A stretch of DNA of 64,000 nucleotides from Solanum dulcamara. Lineage: Eukaryota; Streptophyta; Magnoliopsida; Solanales; Solanaceae. The number at the start of each line of letters is the position of its first letter. Position 1 is the first letter of the stretch. Of this stretch, positions 1-13,264 are shown piece after piece. The translations under genes were made by a program, and so were the position numbers. The stretch is from the NCBI RefSeq assembly GCF_947179165.1, contig NC_077238.1, positions 75,507,257-75,571,256 on the forward strand. The letters run 5' to 3'. The notes beneath the pieces are model-generated. The model was given only the letters and a program-made list of their open reading frames with translations. It did not search any database and had not been told where the DNA came from.

Positions 1-1089
1 TCACGATGAGGACATAGATTAATCACCCAGAGTAGGAGCAAACAAATACCTGAGTTTGGAAGAGACAAGAGGTTCATCCCTGCGGCGGTAAGGAGGAAGT
101 TGTAAGAGAGAAAGATTCGAAGAGATGGATTAGGAAACCCTATTTTACAGGGTTGATGTTTTTATTTCATGATTTCGGTCACCTATGTATTTTATTTTTC
201 GTTTAGCTTATTGGACCAATCACTTTTGGGCCAGCCTTTGTTAAATTTTTACAGATTTTGATAAATAAATGGAGTATGAGTCCACAAAATTAGCGTTAAA
301 AAATAAAAGAAATATCCACCTATTTTAATTTTCCCACGTTATTTTAACGTCAATTTCTTATATGTAGAAGACCTTCCTTTTTTTAAATTAGTTTTGATGA
401 TTTTAAAATCGTGGATAAATACTTGAGGCTAAAAGCCACTTTTTTTGATAGTTATGTGATAAATCCATTTAGAAAGTATTTATTGTACTCGCACTAATAT
501 ATTTATGTGGCACTGTATTTATGAAAATACAGTAGAATTTCACTGGGTATGTTGTTGTTGTATTTATGAAAATAAACTTTTAAAACTTAGTAATTTTAAA
601 TATAGCCTGATATTTTTAAAGCCAAAAGCATATTATTATAGATAAAGTAAGAAGTTTAAAAATAAATCATTTTCAAATATAAAAATGTGTCACTTTCGTT
701 TTAGAGTACTATGAAGGATGGAACAAATGAAATACACTACAAGTTTACATAGAAAAAAAGGAAGAGCAAACCTATTTGTCCATGTATATTCTTTGAGCAT
801 ACAACATAATTTGGTCTATTTTATTTTATTAAAAAATGTAGAGTAATATATATATATAGACCACGTTGTGGTAAATTTCTTATAAAGATAAATCCTTCAT
901 ACTTTAAAAATAATCTTATAATTATTACAATTTTAGATGTTGAATTTATTAATTTTAGTTGATACAAAATTAAATTAATTTTTGAAATTGATTATTAAGC
1001 AAAATGTTATTGGGCTTCTAGTCCTGCTTTTTGTTTAATCACTCGGTGTCCAAAATTCTAGCCTACTAATTCAGATTTCCCGTACAAAG
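1..1089. repeat. Segmental-duplication unit 1 (partial, cut by window edge)
   Basis: The sequence matches 12178-13264 almost base for base in the same orientation, and more distantly 31336-31786 and 35826-36462. These are the right-hand ends of the same repeated unit. The copy begins at the window edge, so its left part, including any receptor-kinase palindrome, would lie outside. It is AT-rich with no supported coding region. Unit 1 and unit 2 are the most similar pair, with mostly single-base changes and short indels. Confidence 0.8.
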
Positions 1090-1099
1090 CTCACTATGG

Positions 1100-2971
1100 G
1101 AGTGTCTAAACTTATATTATAAAATAATATAGTATGAGAGTATGTGATCAATATTTTGAATGTACCAAGTATACAAAATATACATGATAAAACTGTTAAA
1201 CTGAACATGCTGAATCTGAAATACTGAACTGAAATAATATAAACTGATGCAATGACCAAGTAGTAGACACATTCATTGATAATCACTGAACTGAAAAGGC
1301 TGATTACAAGGTCATGCGATATCTGAGATTAGAATGTGGAAGCTACTAATAACCGACATATAACCATGTGAGCTAACATGGAGTTCGATGTACAATTCCC
1401 ATTGAGAATGGCCCAATATACCTTGTTAGGGTATAAAGGCTTATCTAAGCTAATGTGGTACCACTAAGCTAATGTCTATAAAGAACTACGGAGTCAATCC
1501 TTGTCTAACGAGTGGCCCTTATAATTGTAACACCTCGCAACTCTACTCTTAGGATTCGAACCATTTGTCATAAGATTACCAACTTGGGTTGGGTGATATA
1601 CTACTTGTTCATATATTTTAAGGTCCATTCCTAATACTACTTGTTCATATATTTTAAGGTCCATTCCTAAGTGTGAGAAGCATATTGCATGTGATTTAGG
1701 CTCATAATAAACCTCTAACACCAAGTCAAGTGCAAAGCTTTATTACCGACTAAGTTTTCGCATGAGTTTATATAAGGGTCAACTTCAAACGACTATATCT
1801 CTCAAACTATAAGGATTTAGGTGGACTACAACCTATTAAATTAAAGTTCTTTGAGTCTTATTTTCAACGCCACCAAGTTTGCATCAATTCGAGTTCAGAG
1901 TAAAAATTTTATGACCATTTTACTGGAGATGCTATAAGTTGTTAGCGTCTGAAGGGAAAAGTGATTGCCCGTCAGACCTGTGATGGCTCGTCAGACTTGG
2001 CCATAACACTTAGGTAGAATTCCCCTTTTTTGGGTCAGTTATGATGGTCTGGGCGATGGCCCATCACCCAAGCATTGAGACGTCACTCAGATGAAGGCAG
2101 AGCGACAAATTCGGCCTATTTTGAGTTTTTAAGAGGGTATTTTAATCCTAAAACCTTTGGGGAGTTATCTAAATGGCCTTAAACGTGTAGAAAATTGTTT
2201 TTCATCATTAAATGCTCTCATTCTCAAAAACATCTACGCACAAGAACTTCAAGAAACACCAAGGCAAGGGTTCATCTTCCAAAGATTTTCTTCAAGATTC
2301 ATCACTAAGGTATGTAAGGCTATCTCCACGTGTGGGAACACCTTGTTCTTCCCACAAACTATTATCCTCCATGAATGAATTAGGGTTAGGACAAAACCCC
2401 ATATTCTTGAATTACTCTTTAATCTCCATAAAACCCTAAGAACCCTCAATGAAAGTATTTCAATTCCTTGATAATTCTTTTACCCATGAGTTTTTTAAAG
2501 ATTTTCTACATGAAATTATGAATGATTATTTTAAGAAGAAATTATTATTTTGAAAACTACTTTAATGATCTTCTTTATGACTTCTTGATAACTTTTTAAT
2601 GATTTTTTAATGTTTTCTTAAAATTTCTTTTGTAATGAACACTAGAATTATGAATTATGAAAGTTCTCAAATGTGAGACCTTATGATGCTATCTTATGAT
2701 TCCCTAACTTTATTATTATTATTGTTATTATATGATATATGTCTCTCATGAATGCCAAGCTATGATACATGAAATATAACCTTATGATGTGATGATATGA
2801 ACAAAGTTTATAAACTATGGTCCTTGAATGTTATGAATATGAGCCTTCGGGCTAACTCATGATCACATGAGCCTAAGGGAGCTAAATAGATAACCGAGAA
2901 GGCGTAAGTCTATATGAAAAATACCAAAAATTCATTTGTCGATGTAAGATAATGATCGTACCATTGGTTTG
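1100..2971 (+). mobile_element. Ty3/gypsy-type LTR-like fragment, duplicated at 13590-14941
   Basis: A TGTAACACC start like that of gypsy LTRs lies at about 1527. Sequence from 1100 on is repeated at 13590 onward. Relative to the second copy, this one keeps about 415 bp (2100-2515) that the second has lost. The fragment is interrupted at 2977 by a younger solo LTR and may continue briefly after 6218. Where sequence upstream of 1527 belongs is unclear. No coding region is supported; the short frames here carry LTR sequence. Confidence 0.5.
1599..1670. repeat. Exact 36-bp tandem duplication
   Basis: Two adjacent identical 36-bp units (1599-1634 and 1635-1670). The paralogous copy near 14.1 kb has a single unit, so the duplication happened after the segmental duplication, or one unit was lost there. 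Confidence 0.9.
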
Positions 2972-2976
2972 TGCGA

Positions 2977-5900
2977 TGTCACACCCTAGGAGGGTATCCT
3001 AGATGTGGTCGGCACTCGAAGACCATTGCTGGTCCCCAAGCGAACCACTTAATCCAATCACACATCCATTCATTCAATCAATCAGTAGTAGGCTTAAAAT
3101 AAAGAAATAATTAGGTGGACAATCCCAATCAACAATCTAACTCAAGAAAGAAAGGTCATGGGCCAACAAATCAATCTCCAATCTATGTCATTAAATAATT
3201 TGACAAGAATAATTAAGGAATTAAAATACTCAATCGACTCATCACTATCTAGTCTACGAAGCATCTATCACTACTATCTAATTGGTGCCAATGACAGGTT
3301 CATGGCTACCTCAAATCAGAATGAAAAAAAGACTAAACTAAATGCAAGAATAACATAAGTGGTGTCCTCCGAATGTAGGGGAGGACTCACCAATAAGCTG
3401 AGTGTGAATAGATCCTCAATGGTGCGCCTATTGATGATCTCTTAAACATGTCTCTGCATCATGAAATAATGTAGGTCCAAATGGATGTCAGTAAATGGAA
3501 TGTACGAGTATGTAATATGGCAGAATGAAACAATACCGGTTCAAATATCTCAAGTCATAAAGATAAGAGATACTCAATCAAGGTGTCATAAGTGTAAAGT
3601 AAGAATACAGTTTAGACAGAGACCAATCATATACCATCCAATCAAATCCAATCATGTACAATATAGTTCAATCAAATCATTTGTAATTCAATCTGATCTA
3701 ATCCAATCATATACAATCCGATCCAATCCAATCATATATCATCCGATCCAATCCAATCATATACAATCAGTTCAATCCAATCATATACAATCTGATCCAA
3801 TCCAATCATATACCATACGATCCAATCCAATCATATATCATCTAATCCAATCCAATCACATATCATCTAATCCAATCCAATCACATATCATCTAATCCAA
3901 TCCAATCATATACAATCGACTCAACAATCAAGTCAAAGGACTCAACTCAATAGATATGCAAATTAGAATTTAACAACGTTTTACCATTCGACTCAATCAT
4001 CTACAATCACAATCAAACCAATCATATCATGCACAATCCACCCAATTTGGGAGTTTCTCTAACCGACAAACATCACGTTCGTCCATACTTTTCCAGGGTA
4101 TGAATGAATCAACCAATCATGGATCCATCAGTCAATTAAGTCCTATTATTTCAGGACAATGAAATGGAAAACATCCGACTTTAACAGTCCAATCCCTTCC
4201 TACATTAGCTCGTAGTTCATGGGGTTCGAGTATGGAATATACTCGTATCCAATTCGGTGCTCAGTACTCCTCCTAATACCCAATATGCTCAGATCTATCA
4301 AGTGAGTAAAATATTCAAAATACTCATTTAGTCTCTTTGGACTTTAGTTTCAAATCAACCTATTTAGTCTCATTGGACTCTTTTCAAAACTCAATCAATC
4401 TGGTCTCATTGGACCTTCTTTCATAATCAACTCATCACAATCATCAAACTCTTCTCTTTAAATTCGATACCATCTCAACTTAATAAATGCAAAAAATATT
4501 AGATGCATTTAAAACATCATTTCAACTTCTCAACTCAAGCTCAAAATAGATATTTTCATGTAAAAATGCTCAACTCGTTTATACTCAAAATACTCATGTT
4601 CAAAAATGATAATTTAGAGACTTCTCAAACTCAACTCATGCTTAAACTCTTTTCAAATCAAAGGTAAAAATAATCATTCTTTAAACTCAAAATATTGTAT
4701 AAATAGTTTATGCAAAAATGTTGACAAATCATTTATTTAAAACCCCTTCTCAATAAATCATTTATACTCATATGACTCCAATCAAATCAAATTATGCAAA
4801 TCACATATCATGTAGTCACATTAGACTCCAATCCATTTCATCTCAACACATCATCATTAACATAACCTCTTCATCAATTATTTTTCCTTAGTTAAATAAA
4901 CATCATTCACTTCATCATCAAACATCATCATTCACATCATCACCAAACATCATCATTCACATCATCATCAAACATCTTGCTCCAAAATCCTTATTTAATT
5001 ATGTGTTTAATTTATAGAGACAAAAGAACATTCTAGCTCTACCAAGGTTTCATTCCTTTTTATGCCATTCACATTCATAACTATCCCAGTTCATTCTTTT
5101 CATTCCAATCAATATATATACACAAAAACCATCAATTTCAACCTCAAGACAATTATGACAAAAATAAATTTCATCTTGGGTTCATGTGAATGAATACATG
5201 AATCCATAGTCTCAACAAAACTCAACTCAAGAACACCATCAATACATATGAATTTATAGACAAAAATTCATTAATAGTCAATATGTAGCTATGGTTTATG
5301 AAAGATAATTATTCAATAATTCAAGTCATAAAAATCATCAATCAATTAATAGTATATATAAATATTCTATAGTTTAGGAAAAATTCAAGAAAACCTTCAT
5401 AAAAGGGTCAAGCCTTTCACAACTTCCATCCAACACATCTATGGGGCATATGGAAGAACTCAATCCATATTTTAGGTTAGCCTTACATACCTTAGAGTAG
5501 ATTTTGAAAAAATCTTGATGTTAGGTCTTCAATGGGAAGCTTGAATCCTTGAGCTTTTGAGAGGATTTTTGTTGGAGATGATTTGAGAGAGAAGAGGATG
5601 AAGATTAGGGTCCTTTGGAGGTGAGAAGACTGAAAAATTGATCCCAAACCGTTCCAAGATAGTGTATAGATATTTAGGGAAAATGTCCAAGTTGCCCCTT
5701 ATGAAAAATTTGGAAAATGGGCCAAAAAGCATGCAGGCGCTATAGTGGCATGCCGTGCCAAGGTCCAAGCTACAGAGACTAGTTTCTAGCGCTATACTGG
5801 CGCTGGGCGCCACTGTAGCCCAGACCTAAAATTTCTGCAGTTATAGTCTTTGTAAAATGGCCATAACTTTTGACTCCGAACTCAAACAAATACAATATTA

Positions 5901-6213
5901 GTGGCGTTGAAAAGAAGACTCAAATACCTTTAATGTTATAGGTCATGGTCCACCCAATTCATTATATTCTAGGAGATATGGTCATTTGAAGTTGACCCTT
6001 ATACAGACTCATTCAGAAACTTAGCCGATAAACATTCTTTGGACTCGACTTGGTGTTAGAGATCCCTTATGACCCCAAAACACATCTAATACTCTTCAAA
6101 TACTTAGGAATAGATCCTAACTCATATATGAAATTACAAGTCATCAAGTTCGATCCTACAAGCACAAGAAGAGCGGTTCGAGTCTTAATGGAAAAAAAAT
6201 CCAGGGTGTTACA
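2977..6213 (-). mobile_element. Solo LTR of a Ty3/gypsy retrotransposon, 3.2 kb, TSD TGCGA
   Basis: Read on the minus strand the element starts TGTAACACCCTGG and ends TGACA. On the plus strand its borders are TGTCACACCC at 2977 and GGTGTTACA ending 6213. It is flanked on both sides by TGCGA (2972-2976 and 6214-6218), so it is a complete LTR with its own target duplication. No internal region is present, which is the expected product of LTR-LTR recombination. It shares its end motif (an inverted AGGGTA.CCTAGATGTG stretch) with the LTRs at 23755-26165, 14942-17315 and 63620 onward, but is about 0.8 kb longer because of internal repeat expansion. Confidence 0.85.
3631..3925. repeat. Degenerate tandem repeat inside the solo LTR
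   Basis: About 20-26-bp units built on GATCCAATCCAATCATAT are repeated more than ten times. Translated, they give a spurious repetitive peptide (IQSNPIIYHP-like). A second simple stretch rich in CATCATCA lies at about 4900-4975. Both help explain why this LTR is longer than its relatives. Confidence 0.8.
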
Positions 6214-6379
6214 TGCGACTCCTTCTGTATGTCCCTGGTCTCATACCCGGCAAGGTATGAGATGGCTTAGCTGATCGGGCTGAGTTAAGACTCCATGTGC
6301 TCACATGGTGGTTTATGTTGATTACACTATTAGACTCCCATAATGAACTAAAACTTCCTCCCGACTATGTGGAGAAGAC

Positions 6380-9180
6380 TCTCATGCCGACGATCATGCA
6401 ACATTATTCAAACTTACCTCTTGGCAAAGTTTTATTCATCATGTTGGAATCATTATCATTCATATGAATCTTCTTAAGTTCAAGCAAAATCCAACACATC
6501 TCAAATTCAATAGCATCTCACATCAATGTATTTAGACCGATCATGAAATGTAGAATTCTTGCCAATGTGAATAGCACTTTGACTGTTGCAATAGAGCATA
6601 TACTTCTACTGAGCACAATCAAACTCTCCAAAAAAGCTTTACATCCAGAGCAACTCTTTACTAGCTTCAATAACAGCAATAAAATCAGCTACTATAGTAG
6701 ATTGAGCAACACATTTTTGCAACCTAGATTGCCAAGACACGGCCTCCCCTGCGAAAATAGTCAAGTAGCCTGAAGTAGACTTGTGAGTATCAACATCACC
6801 AGCCATATCTAAGTCAATGTAACCATAGATAATAGGCTTTCCTGTTCCAAAACACAAACTCAGATTAGAAGTGCCACAAAGATATCTCATAATCCACTTT
6901 ACAACATTCCAATGCTCTCTTCCTGGATTAGAAAAAAAATCCTAAAGATAACAACACGAGTAATATATCGTATTATACACACTAATACATACATCAAACT
7001 ACCAATGGCGGAAACATAAAGAACTTTTTTCATAGCTTCCTTTTCACTATCACTGGAAGGACATTGTTTTGTGCTCAATTTGAAGTGCATATCTAAAGAT
7101 GTACTGATAACCTTAGCTTTGTCTATGTTAAATCTACGAAGTACTTTCTAAATGTACTTCTTTTGTGATAACCACAACTTCTTGGCCTTTTTGTTACAGA
7201 CAATCTGCATGCAAAGAATTTGCCTTCCTAGCCCCAAGTCTTTCATAACAAAAGACTTATTCAATTCTTAATTCAACTTTTGAATCGTGCAAGCATTCTG
7301 ACCAACAACAAGCGTGTCATCAACATAAAGCAAAATAATAATAAAGTCACTATTAGAGATTTTTCACACAAAAACACAATGGTTTGAAGAAGCATTTCTA
7401 AAGCCATGCTGACTCATAAAAGAACCAAACTTCCCGTACCACTGCTTGGGAGCTTATTTTAGACCATTCAAGCTCTTCTTCAATTTGAAAACATAATTCT
7501 CTTTTTCTTGACTTGAAAACCTTCTAGTTGCTCCATATAAATCTCTTCATCTAAGTCATTATGAAGAAAAACAGTTTTAACATCCATTTGCCCAACCTCT
7601 AAATCTAAACTTGCAGCCAAGCCTATAACTACACGAATGGATGACATCTTCATATTTGGAGAGAATATCTCATCAAAATCAACTCTCTTTTTCTGATTAA
7701 ATCCTTTCACAACTAATCTAGCCTTATAACATAGAACTGGGTTGCTATCTTTATGTTTCACCTTGAAAACTCACCTATTTTTAAAAGGTTTTCTGTCTTT
7801 AGATAGCTTAACCAAATCAAATGTATGATTATCATGTAGAGAGTTGATTTCAACTTCCATAACATCAAACCATCTTTCTTTTCTTAACTTTCATGGCCTC
7901 ATCAAGACTCTATGATTCTCCCTCTCAGTCAAGAGGACATACTCATTGGGAGAATAATGAGATGAAGGTATTTTCTGTCTCATAGATCTTCTGAGAGATC
8001 TCCCTGGAGCATCAATAACAGTTGGTTGCTGACCAACCACATCATCTTGCATTAGAGTATCAACATCATACTGGTCATTCTGAATATAATCACTATCTTC
8101 ATTATCAGCTTGATTTTTATCATTTTGAAGATTTTCTTCAAGTGCAATAGTCAAAGGAACTAGATCAACATCAACTAAGCTCTCACTACTCTGAGAATCA
8201 ACTTTCTCAGCTTTTTCAAGATCTTTAATTATACTTGGTATTCAAAGAACACAACATAACGGCTTCTAACAAGTTTCTTCTCAACTGGATCAAAGAAACG
8301 ATATCCAAATTCATCTTGATCATAACCAACAAAGATACACTACCTAGATTTAACATCCAACTTTGACCTCTCATTCTTAGGAACATGCACAAAGGCCAAA
8401 TACTTTAAGATGATCATAAAAAACATTCTTACCAGACCAAACTCTGTCAAGGACATCACTATTCAAAGCAACAATGGGAGATAAATTGATAACATATGCA
8501 ACAATATTAAGTGCTTCTGCCCAAAATGAATTTGGTAGCTTAGCATTTGAAAGCAAACATTTGACCCTCTCAACTAGAATTTTCTTCATCCTCCCTGCTA
8601 AAACAATTTAGCTGAGGAGTTTTCTAATGTTGAATACCCTGCTCTCTACAATATTTATCAAAAGGACCAATATACTCACCACCATTATCTGAGCGAATAC
8701 ATTTATGTTTCTTCCCAGTCTGTCTCTCAACCAAGACCTGAAAATTCTCGAACACATCAAGTACTTGATCCTTGACTTCAAAGAAAATACTCAAAGTTTT
8801 CAAGAATGATCATTAATAAAAGTCACAAAGGTACACCACTATGAGACCTTTCTTTAAAAGGACCACACATCTTAATGTACCAACTCCAATAAATTAAGCT
8901 TTCTTGAATGTTTATGACTCTAAAGAGAAACTCTTTTCTATTTACTGGCTAAGCAATGAATATATTTCTTCAGCTTTGCTTGTTTCACTCCATAAAGCAA
9001 ATCTTTCTTAGACAAATTATCAATCCCTTTCTCACTCATATGACTCACTCTTCTATGTCATAACTCTGATGAAGTATCATTCTCCACCAAGTTTACTAAG
9101 CCTCTAATAATGGAGCCCTGAAATATATAAGTTAGACAACTAGTCACCTCGAGCCATAATCATTGAACCTTTAGTAAATC
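6380..9180 (-). pseudogene. Ty1/copia pol remnant (GAG-pre-integrase to RNase H), decayed
   Basis: Read on the minus strand, the order is GAG-pre-integrase and integrase N-terminus (about 9170-8900), integrase core and C-terminal part (8900-8220; AERMNRT-like motif broken, then SFWAEALNIVAYVI near 8520), linker (8150-7890), reverse transcriptase (7760-7270; RLVVKGFNQKK and QMDVKTVFLHNDL), and RNase H (6890-6440; DMAGDVDTHKSTSGY, then SQSAIHI and SKYIDVR). Domain order and motifs are those of a Tnt1-like copia element. Many stops and frameshifts interrupt it, and YVDD is changed. No gag zinc knuckle, no PBS and no matched LTR pair were found, so it is a truncated old copy. A purine-rich stretch just past the RNase H end (about 6335-6360) may be its polypurine tract. 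Confidence 0.85.
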
Positions 9181-9624
9181 TTGATTCCTCGTTTTGTTGA
9201 TTTGTTCTTGCTTTGTCTTGTTTGGTTTAGTTGATATACTTGCTGCCAAAAATGGTGTTTGCTCTTGAATGTTTTTGTTTCCTCTTGGTTCAAATTGAAG
9301 GGAAAGTTTAGATTTTGTTTTTCTTTCGTTATTGCCCCGTCGTGCACCTTTGTTTGTGCTTGCCTTTCCAAACAATCTTTAGATCGAAAACTGTTAACCA
9401 AACTTCCTTTAATCCTCAAACATATTTATATCTTATATCAAACACACATGGGTTTCTTGATCAATTTACATTAGAAGAAAAAGAACAATCAGTTTTGAAA
9501 TAAAATAATCAAGCCAAGATTTAAGGAGGCATGCTTCGTGGTAAATTTAAAGTATACATGTGTTATATTAGAATGGAACCTCGAACGATTCTAATAAAAA
9601 ATTAATTACTCAACAACAACCATT
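9181..9624. other. No recognisable feature
   Basis: This stretch lies between the copia remnant and duplication unit 2. It has short overlapping frames on both strands with no recognised motif. Part could be decayed gag sequence of the neighbouring element. Confidence 0.4.
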
Positions 9625-10610
9625 TTTATATAAAAGCCTAAGCAAAATTTTAACTTGAAAAAACGTATTCGATTTACTAAACTCTCTCCTATCTAGGTAA
9701 GAAAAGAAATGGCTGCCGTGCTTACTTGGCTATTTCTTATCTCCGTAACTTTATATGCAGGTATTGTTGCTGCTAATGATACTTTATTCCCAAATCAATT
9801 CCTTGATGAAATGAGACTTTAGTTTCGTCCAATCAAAAATTTGAAATAAGATTTTTTTGGTTCTATTGAATGTTTTGATGCAAGAGGCACATGTGATTAT
9901 AGCACAAGAATATAGGGCCCATTGTAGTTTGGGTTGGTAATAGATTTAATCCAGTTGGATGTGGTGCAACACTTGTACTCGGCAAAGAATGATTCATTTT
10001 TCTCCTTGATTTTATAGGAACAACCGTATGAATTTATAATCAAAAGCAGAATATTTCAAGATCAATTTTGTAACTCTGGAATAGTCAAATTTGGATTATT
10101 AACCCATTCGATTGTTCGTATAAAATCGTGAGGAAAAAATATCCTTCTTTGTCGAATATAAGTGGTGTACCACATTCAAGTGGATTCAGTCTATTATCAA
10201 CCCATACTATACAGAGCCCTATATTCTTGTACCACAATCACATGTACCTCTTGAATCTAAAGATTCTTATAGAACAAAAAAATTCTATTTCAAATCTTTG
10301 GTTGAACAAAACTAAGATCTCGCAATTCAAGGAATTGATTTGGAAATAAAATATCATTAGCAACAACAACATTTACATATAAGGTATGGAGATGAGAAAT
10401 AACCTAGAAAGCATGACAACTATTTCTTTCTTTCTTAGACAAGAGAGAGTTCAGAAAATCAAATGTTTTTATTTAAGCTGAGGTTTTCACTTAACAATTT
10501 ACATGGAGAAATAGTGAGAGTGCGCTGTTAGGTAGGCCTCTTTAAGAAAAAGGTGGTTAGGAGACCGATGATGTAAATTTAGTGGAAAATGACAGAAATT
10601 TTTGAAAATA
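9625..10610. repeat. Large imperfect palindrome of an S-domain receptor-kinase 5' end (copy in unit 2)
   Basis: The left arm (about 9625-10070) reads on plus as 5' flank, ATG, signal peptide and start of the lectin domain. The right arm (about 10080-10610) holds the same sequence on minus. Arms match with scattered mismatches. For example, 9931-9985 pairs with 10155-10215, and the flank motif CCTAAGCAAAATTTTAAC on the left pairs with the stretch near 10490. The centre is near 10075. The left arm is shortened at its outer end compared with the copy at 27965-29050. Transcription across it would give a stem of over 400 bp. Confidence 0.8.
9709..10070 (+). pseudogene. S-domain (G-type lectin) receptor-like kinase, 5' fragment
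   Basis: The ATG at 9709 opens a hydrophobic signal-peptide-like segment (MAAVLTWLFLISVTLYAG) followed by NDTLFPNQFL and, after a frameshift and stop, TLVSSNQKFEI and a VWVGNRFNPVGCG-like stretch. These resemble the N-terminus and early B-lectin region of S-locus receptor kinases (usual form FELGFF...VWVANR). Stops and a frameshift appear within the first 40 codons. Only the first 120 or so codons exist before the sequence turns back on itself in the palindrome. No S-locus glycoprotein, PAN, transmembrane or kinase domain is present, so it cannot make a receptor. Confidence 0.7.
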
Positions 10611-13264
10611 AAACACACTAATAAGTGATTTATCTAAACAACCTCACATCGTTACACATGCCTTCCCAAATTTTGTCCCTATTGTTAATTAAGTGTAGAG
10701 TAAAAAAAAAAGTAACATGCAATACATTTTATTTAGTACAATAAAGTAATTTCTAAAATAAAATTCAAGGTTAAGAAACTTACTATTTGACGATCTCTCT
10801 TTCCATAGCTTTGCTACCATTGACATGCGAGACTTAAGTTTTTTCTGATTTCTTGCCATTAATTGTGATTGCAATTTTTAAACATCAATTTAATTATGTA
10901 CACAAAAATGGCAAAATATGGAGAGAAAAAAAATAATGAAATTGGAAAAAGAAAACTACAAAATTATGGACAAACTTTACACCAAAGTTGGACCAAAAAA
11001 CTCACCAAATATGAAACAAAAACTAGACACGAAACAATAACAAAAATGGACCAAAACAACAATAAAACTGCATCACACAGGAAAAAAAACTACAGCAAAA
11101 CAGGATTAAAAAATGGACCAAAAACTTCAGCAAAACAGGCAGCATAGACTTTGTTTGCCTTACTATGTAATTTTTCCTTAAAATAATTTGAATGATTTAT
11201 ATTCTTATTTTACAAAGTTGAGGCATGGTAGATTACTTGATAGCGATATTGTTTACGAGATTCACACAAGAGGGACATGGAAAAAGTATGTTCAATGTAA
11301 AGAAGTAGATTTCTCAAGGCAAGAAAGGAAGAAGATCTCGATTGTGATAAATTCTATAGTCATGATTTCTAAAACATTACCCAAAAAGCTAACACACAAC
11401 TTATACCAATGGTGTTACCTACTCAGCAAAATAAAAAATCATAGAATCTAGATAGATGTCCCTCACATTATTTTTAGAGAATAGTTACATTATATTTACC
11501 TTGCTGAATCTTGTAAAAACAATGTCCTCTACAATATTTTCAGAAAAGCGCAATAGAGTTTAAGAGCTTGATCCAAATCATAGCAGATCAAAAGCTAAAT
11601 TTGAACATTAAAACATAAGTGGGGGGATGAGAAAGGAAGAAGTGATGAAAATAAATTTTCTTTACAAAATCAATTCTTTCCCTAAATTGTCTCAAAATTT
11701 TGCACAAACAAAAATCCTCAAAGAAACCCATTGAAGATTCAACAAATAATTGAATTAAAAACCCTGGATAAGAAAGATTTGTTATTTGAAACAAGCGATT
11801 CTACCATTTTCTGCTACTATTCAGGCTAGGGATATCAAAGTAGTCGATTTTCTTTTGAGTGAAGCAACAATTTTGGGCAAAATGATGATTTTGATTTAAG
11901 CCAAAAACTAGAGACAATAATTTCTTATTCATATAAGATTTTGGTTTAAAAGGGAGAAAATAATTAGAAAAAAAAAAAGAGGGGGTAAATTGTAATACTT
12001 ATCAAAAGAGATCTTCAAAGCTAGTTAGGGTTCTACCCACTCACAAGTCCCATCAAAAGATCCCTACCAGATTACTCACCTACAAGACAAGAATCATCAG
12101 CTCCCAAAAGTTGAAATGAAAGACAAAGAAAGCAAACCTCACTTACTTCAGGAAGCTGAATCATTTTCTTCCAGCTTCACGATGAGGACATAGATTAATC
12201 ACCCAGAGTAGGAGCAAACAAAGACCCGAGTTAGGAAGAGACAACAGGTTCATCCCTGCGGCGCTAAGGCGCTAAGGAGGAAGTTGTAAGAGATAAAGAG
12301 TCGAAGAGATGGATTAGGAAACCCTATTTTGTAGGGTTGATGTTTTTATTTCCTGATTTCGGTCACTTATATAATTTTTATTTATTTAGCTTATTGGGCT
12401 AGTCTTTGTTAAATTTTTACAGATTTTGATAAATAAATGGAGTATGAGTCCACAAAATTAGCTTTAAAAAATAAAAGAAATATCCACCTGTTTTAATTTG
12501 CCCATGTTATTTTAACGTCAATTTCTTATATGTAGAAAACCTTCCTTTTTTAAATTAGTTTTGACGATTTTAATATCGTGGCTAAATACTTGAGGCTAAA
12601 AGTCACTTTTTTGATAGTTATGTGAGAAATCCATTTATAGAAAGTATTTATAGAACTCCCACTAATATATTTATTTGGCACTATATTTATGAAAATACAG
12701 TGCAATTTCATTGAGTTTGTTGTTGTTGTATTTATGAAAATAAACTATTAAAACTTAGTAATTTTAAATATAGCCTGATATTTTAAAGCCAAAAGCATAT
12801 TATTATAGATAAAGTAAGAAGTTTAAAAATAAATCATTTTCAAATATAAAAATGTGTCACTTTCGTTTTAGAGTACTATGAAGAATGGAACAAATGAAAA
12901 ACACTACAATTTTACATAGAAAAAAAGGAAGAGCAAACCTATTTGTCCATGTATATTCTTTGAGCATACAACATAATTTGGTCTATTTTATTTTATTTAA
13001 AAATGTAGAGTAATATATATATAGACCACGTTGTGGTCAATTTCTTATAAAGATAATTCCTTCATACTTTAAAAATAATCTTATAATTATTACAATTTTA
13101 GACATTGAATTTATTAATTTTAGTTGATACAAAATTAAATTAATTTTTGAAATTGATTATTAAGCAAAATGTTATTGGGCTTCTTACATAAAAGAAACAT
13201 TAGTCCTGCTTTTTGTTTAATCATTCGGTGTCCAAAATTCTAGCCTACTAATTCAGATTTCCCA
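10611..13264. repeat. Segmental-duplication unit 2, right part
   Basis: It aligns with the right parts of units 3 and 4 (about 29050-31786 and 33230-36462), and its last 1.09 kb aligns with 1-1089. The middle (about 10870-11150) is an A-rich stretch unique to this unit, where units 3 and 4 hold a TIR element. On the minus strand, 12147-12164 is an 18-bp exon-like block (ATG followed by a GTAAGT donor) conserved in units 3 and 4. A GA-rich and T-rich non-coding background otherwise dominates, and no full gene is supported. Confidence 0.7.

Noticed and set aside
1494..1724. 76-codon minus-strand frame, also at 13985-14179
   Set aside because: Lies in LTR-like sequence; the repeated peptide comes from the 36-bp tandem duplication.
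3485..3895. 136-codon frame with repeated IQSNPIIYHP-like peptide
   Set aside because: It is the translation of the tandem repeat inside the solo LTR; no start context, homology or conservation between repeats.
3631..3925. CRISPR-like array
   Set aside because: Direct repeats without unique spacers, in a plant LTR; a degenerate minisatellite.
10869..11147. 92-codon lysine- and asparagine-rich frame
   Set aside because: A-rich low-complexity sequence unique to unit 2, with no recognisable domain.
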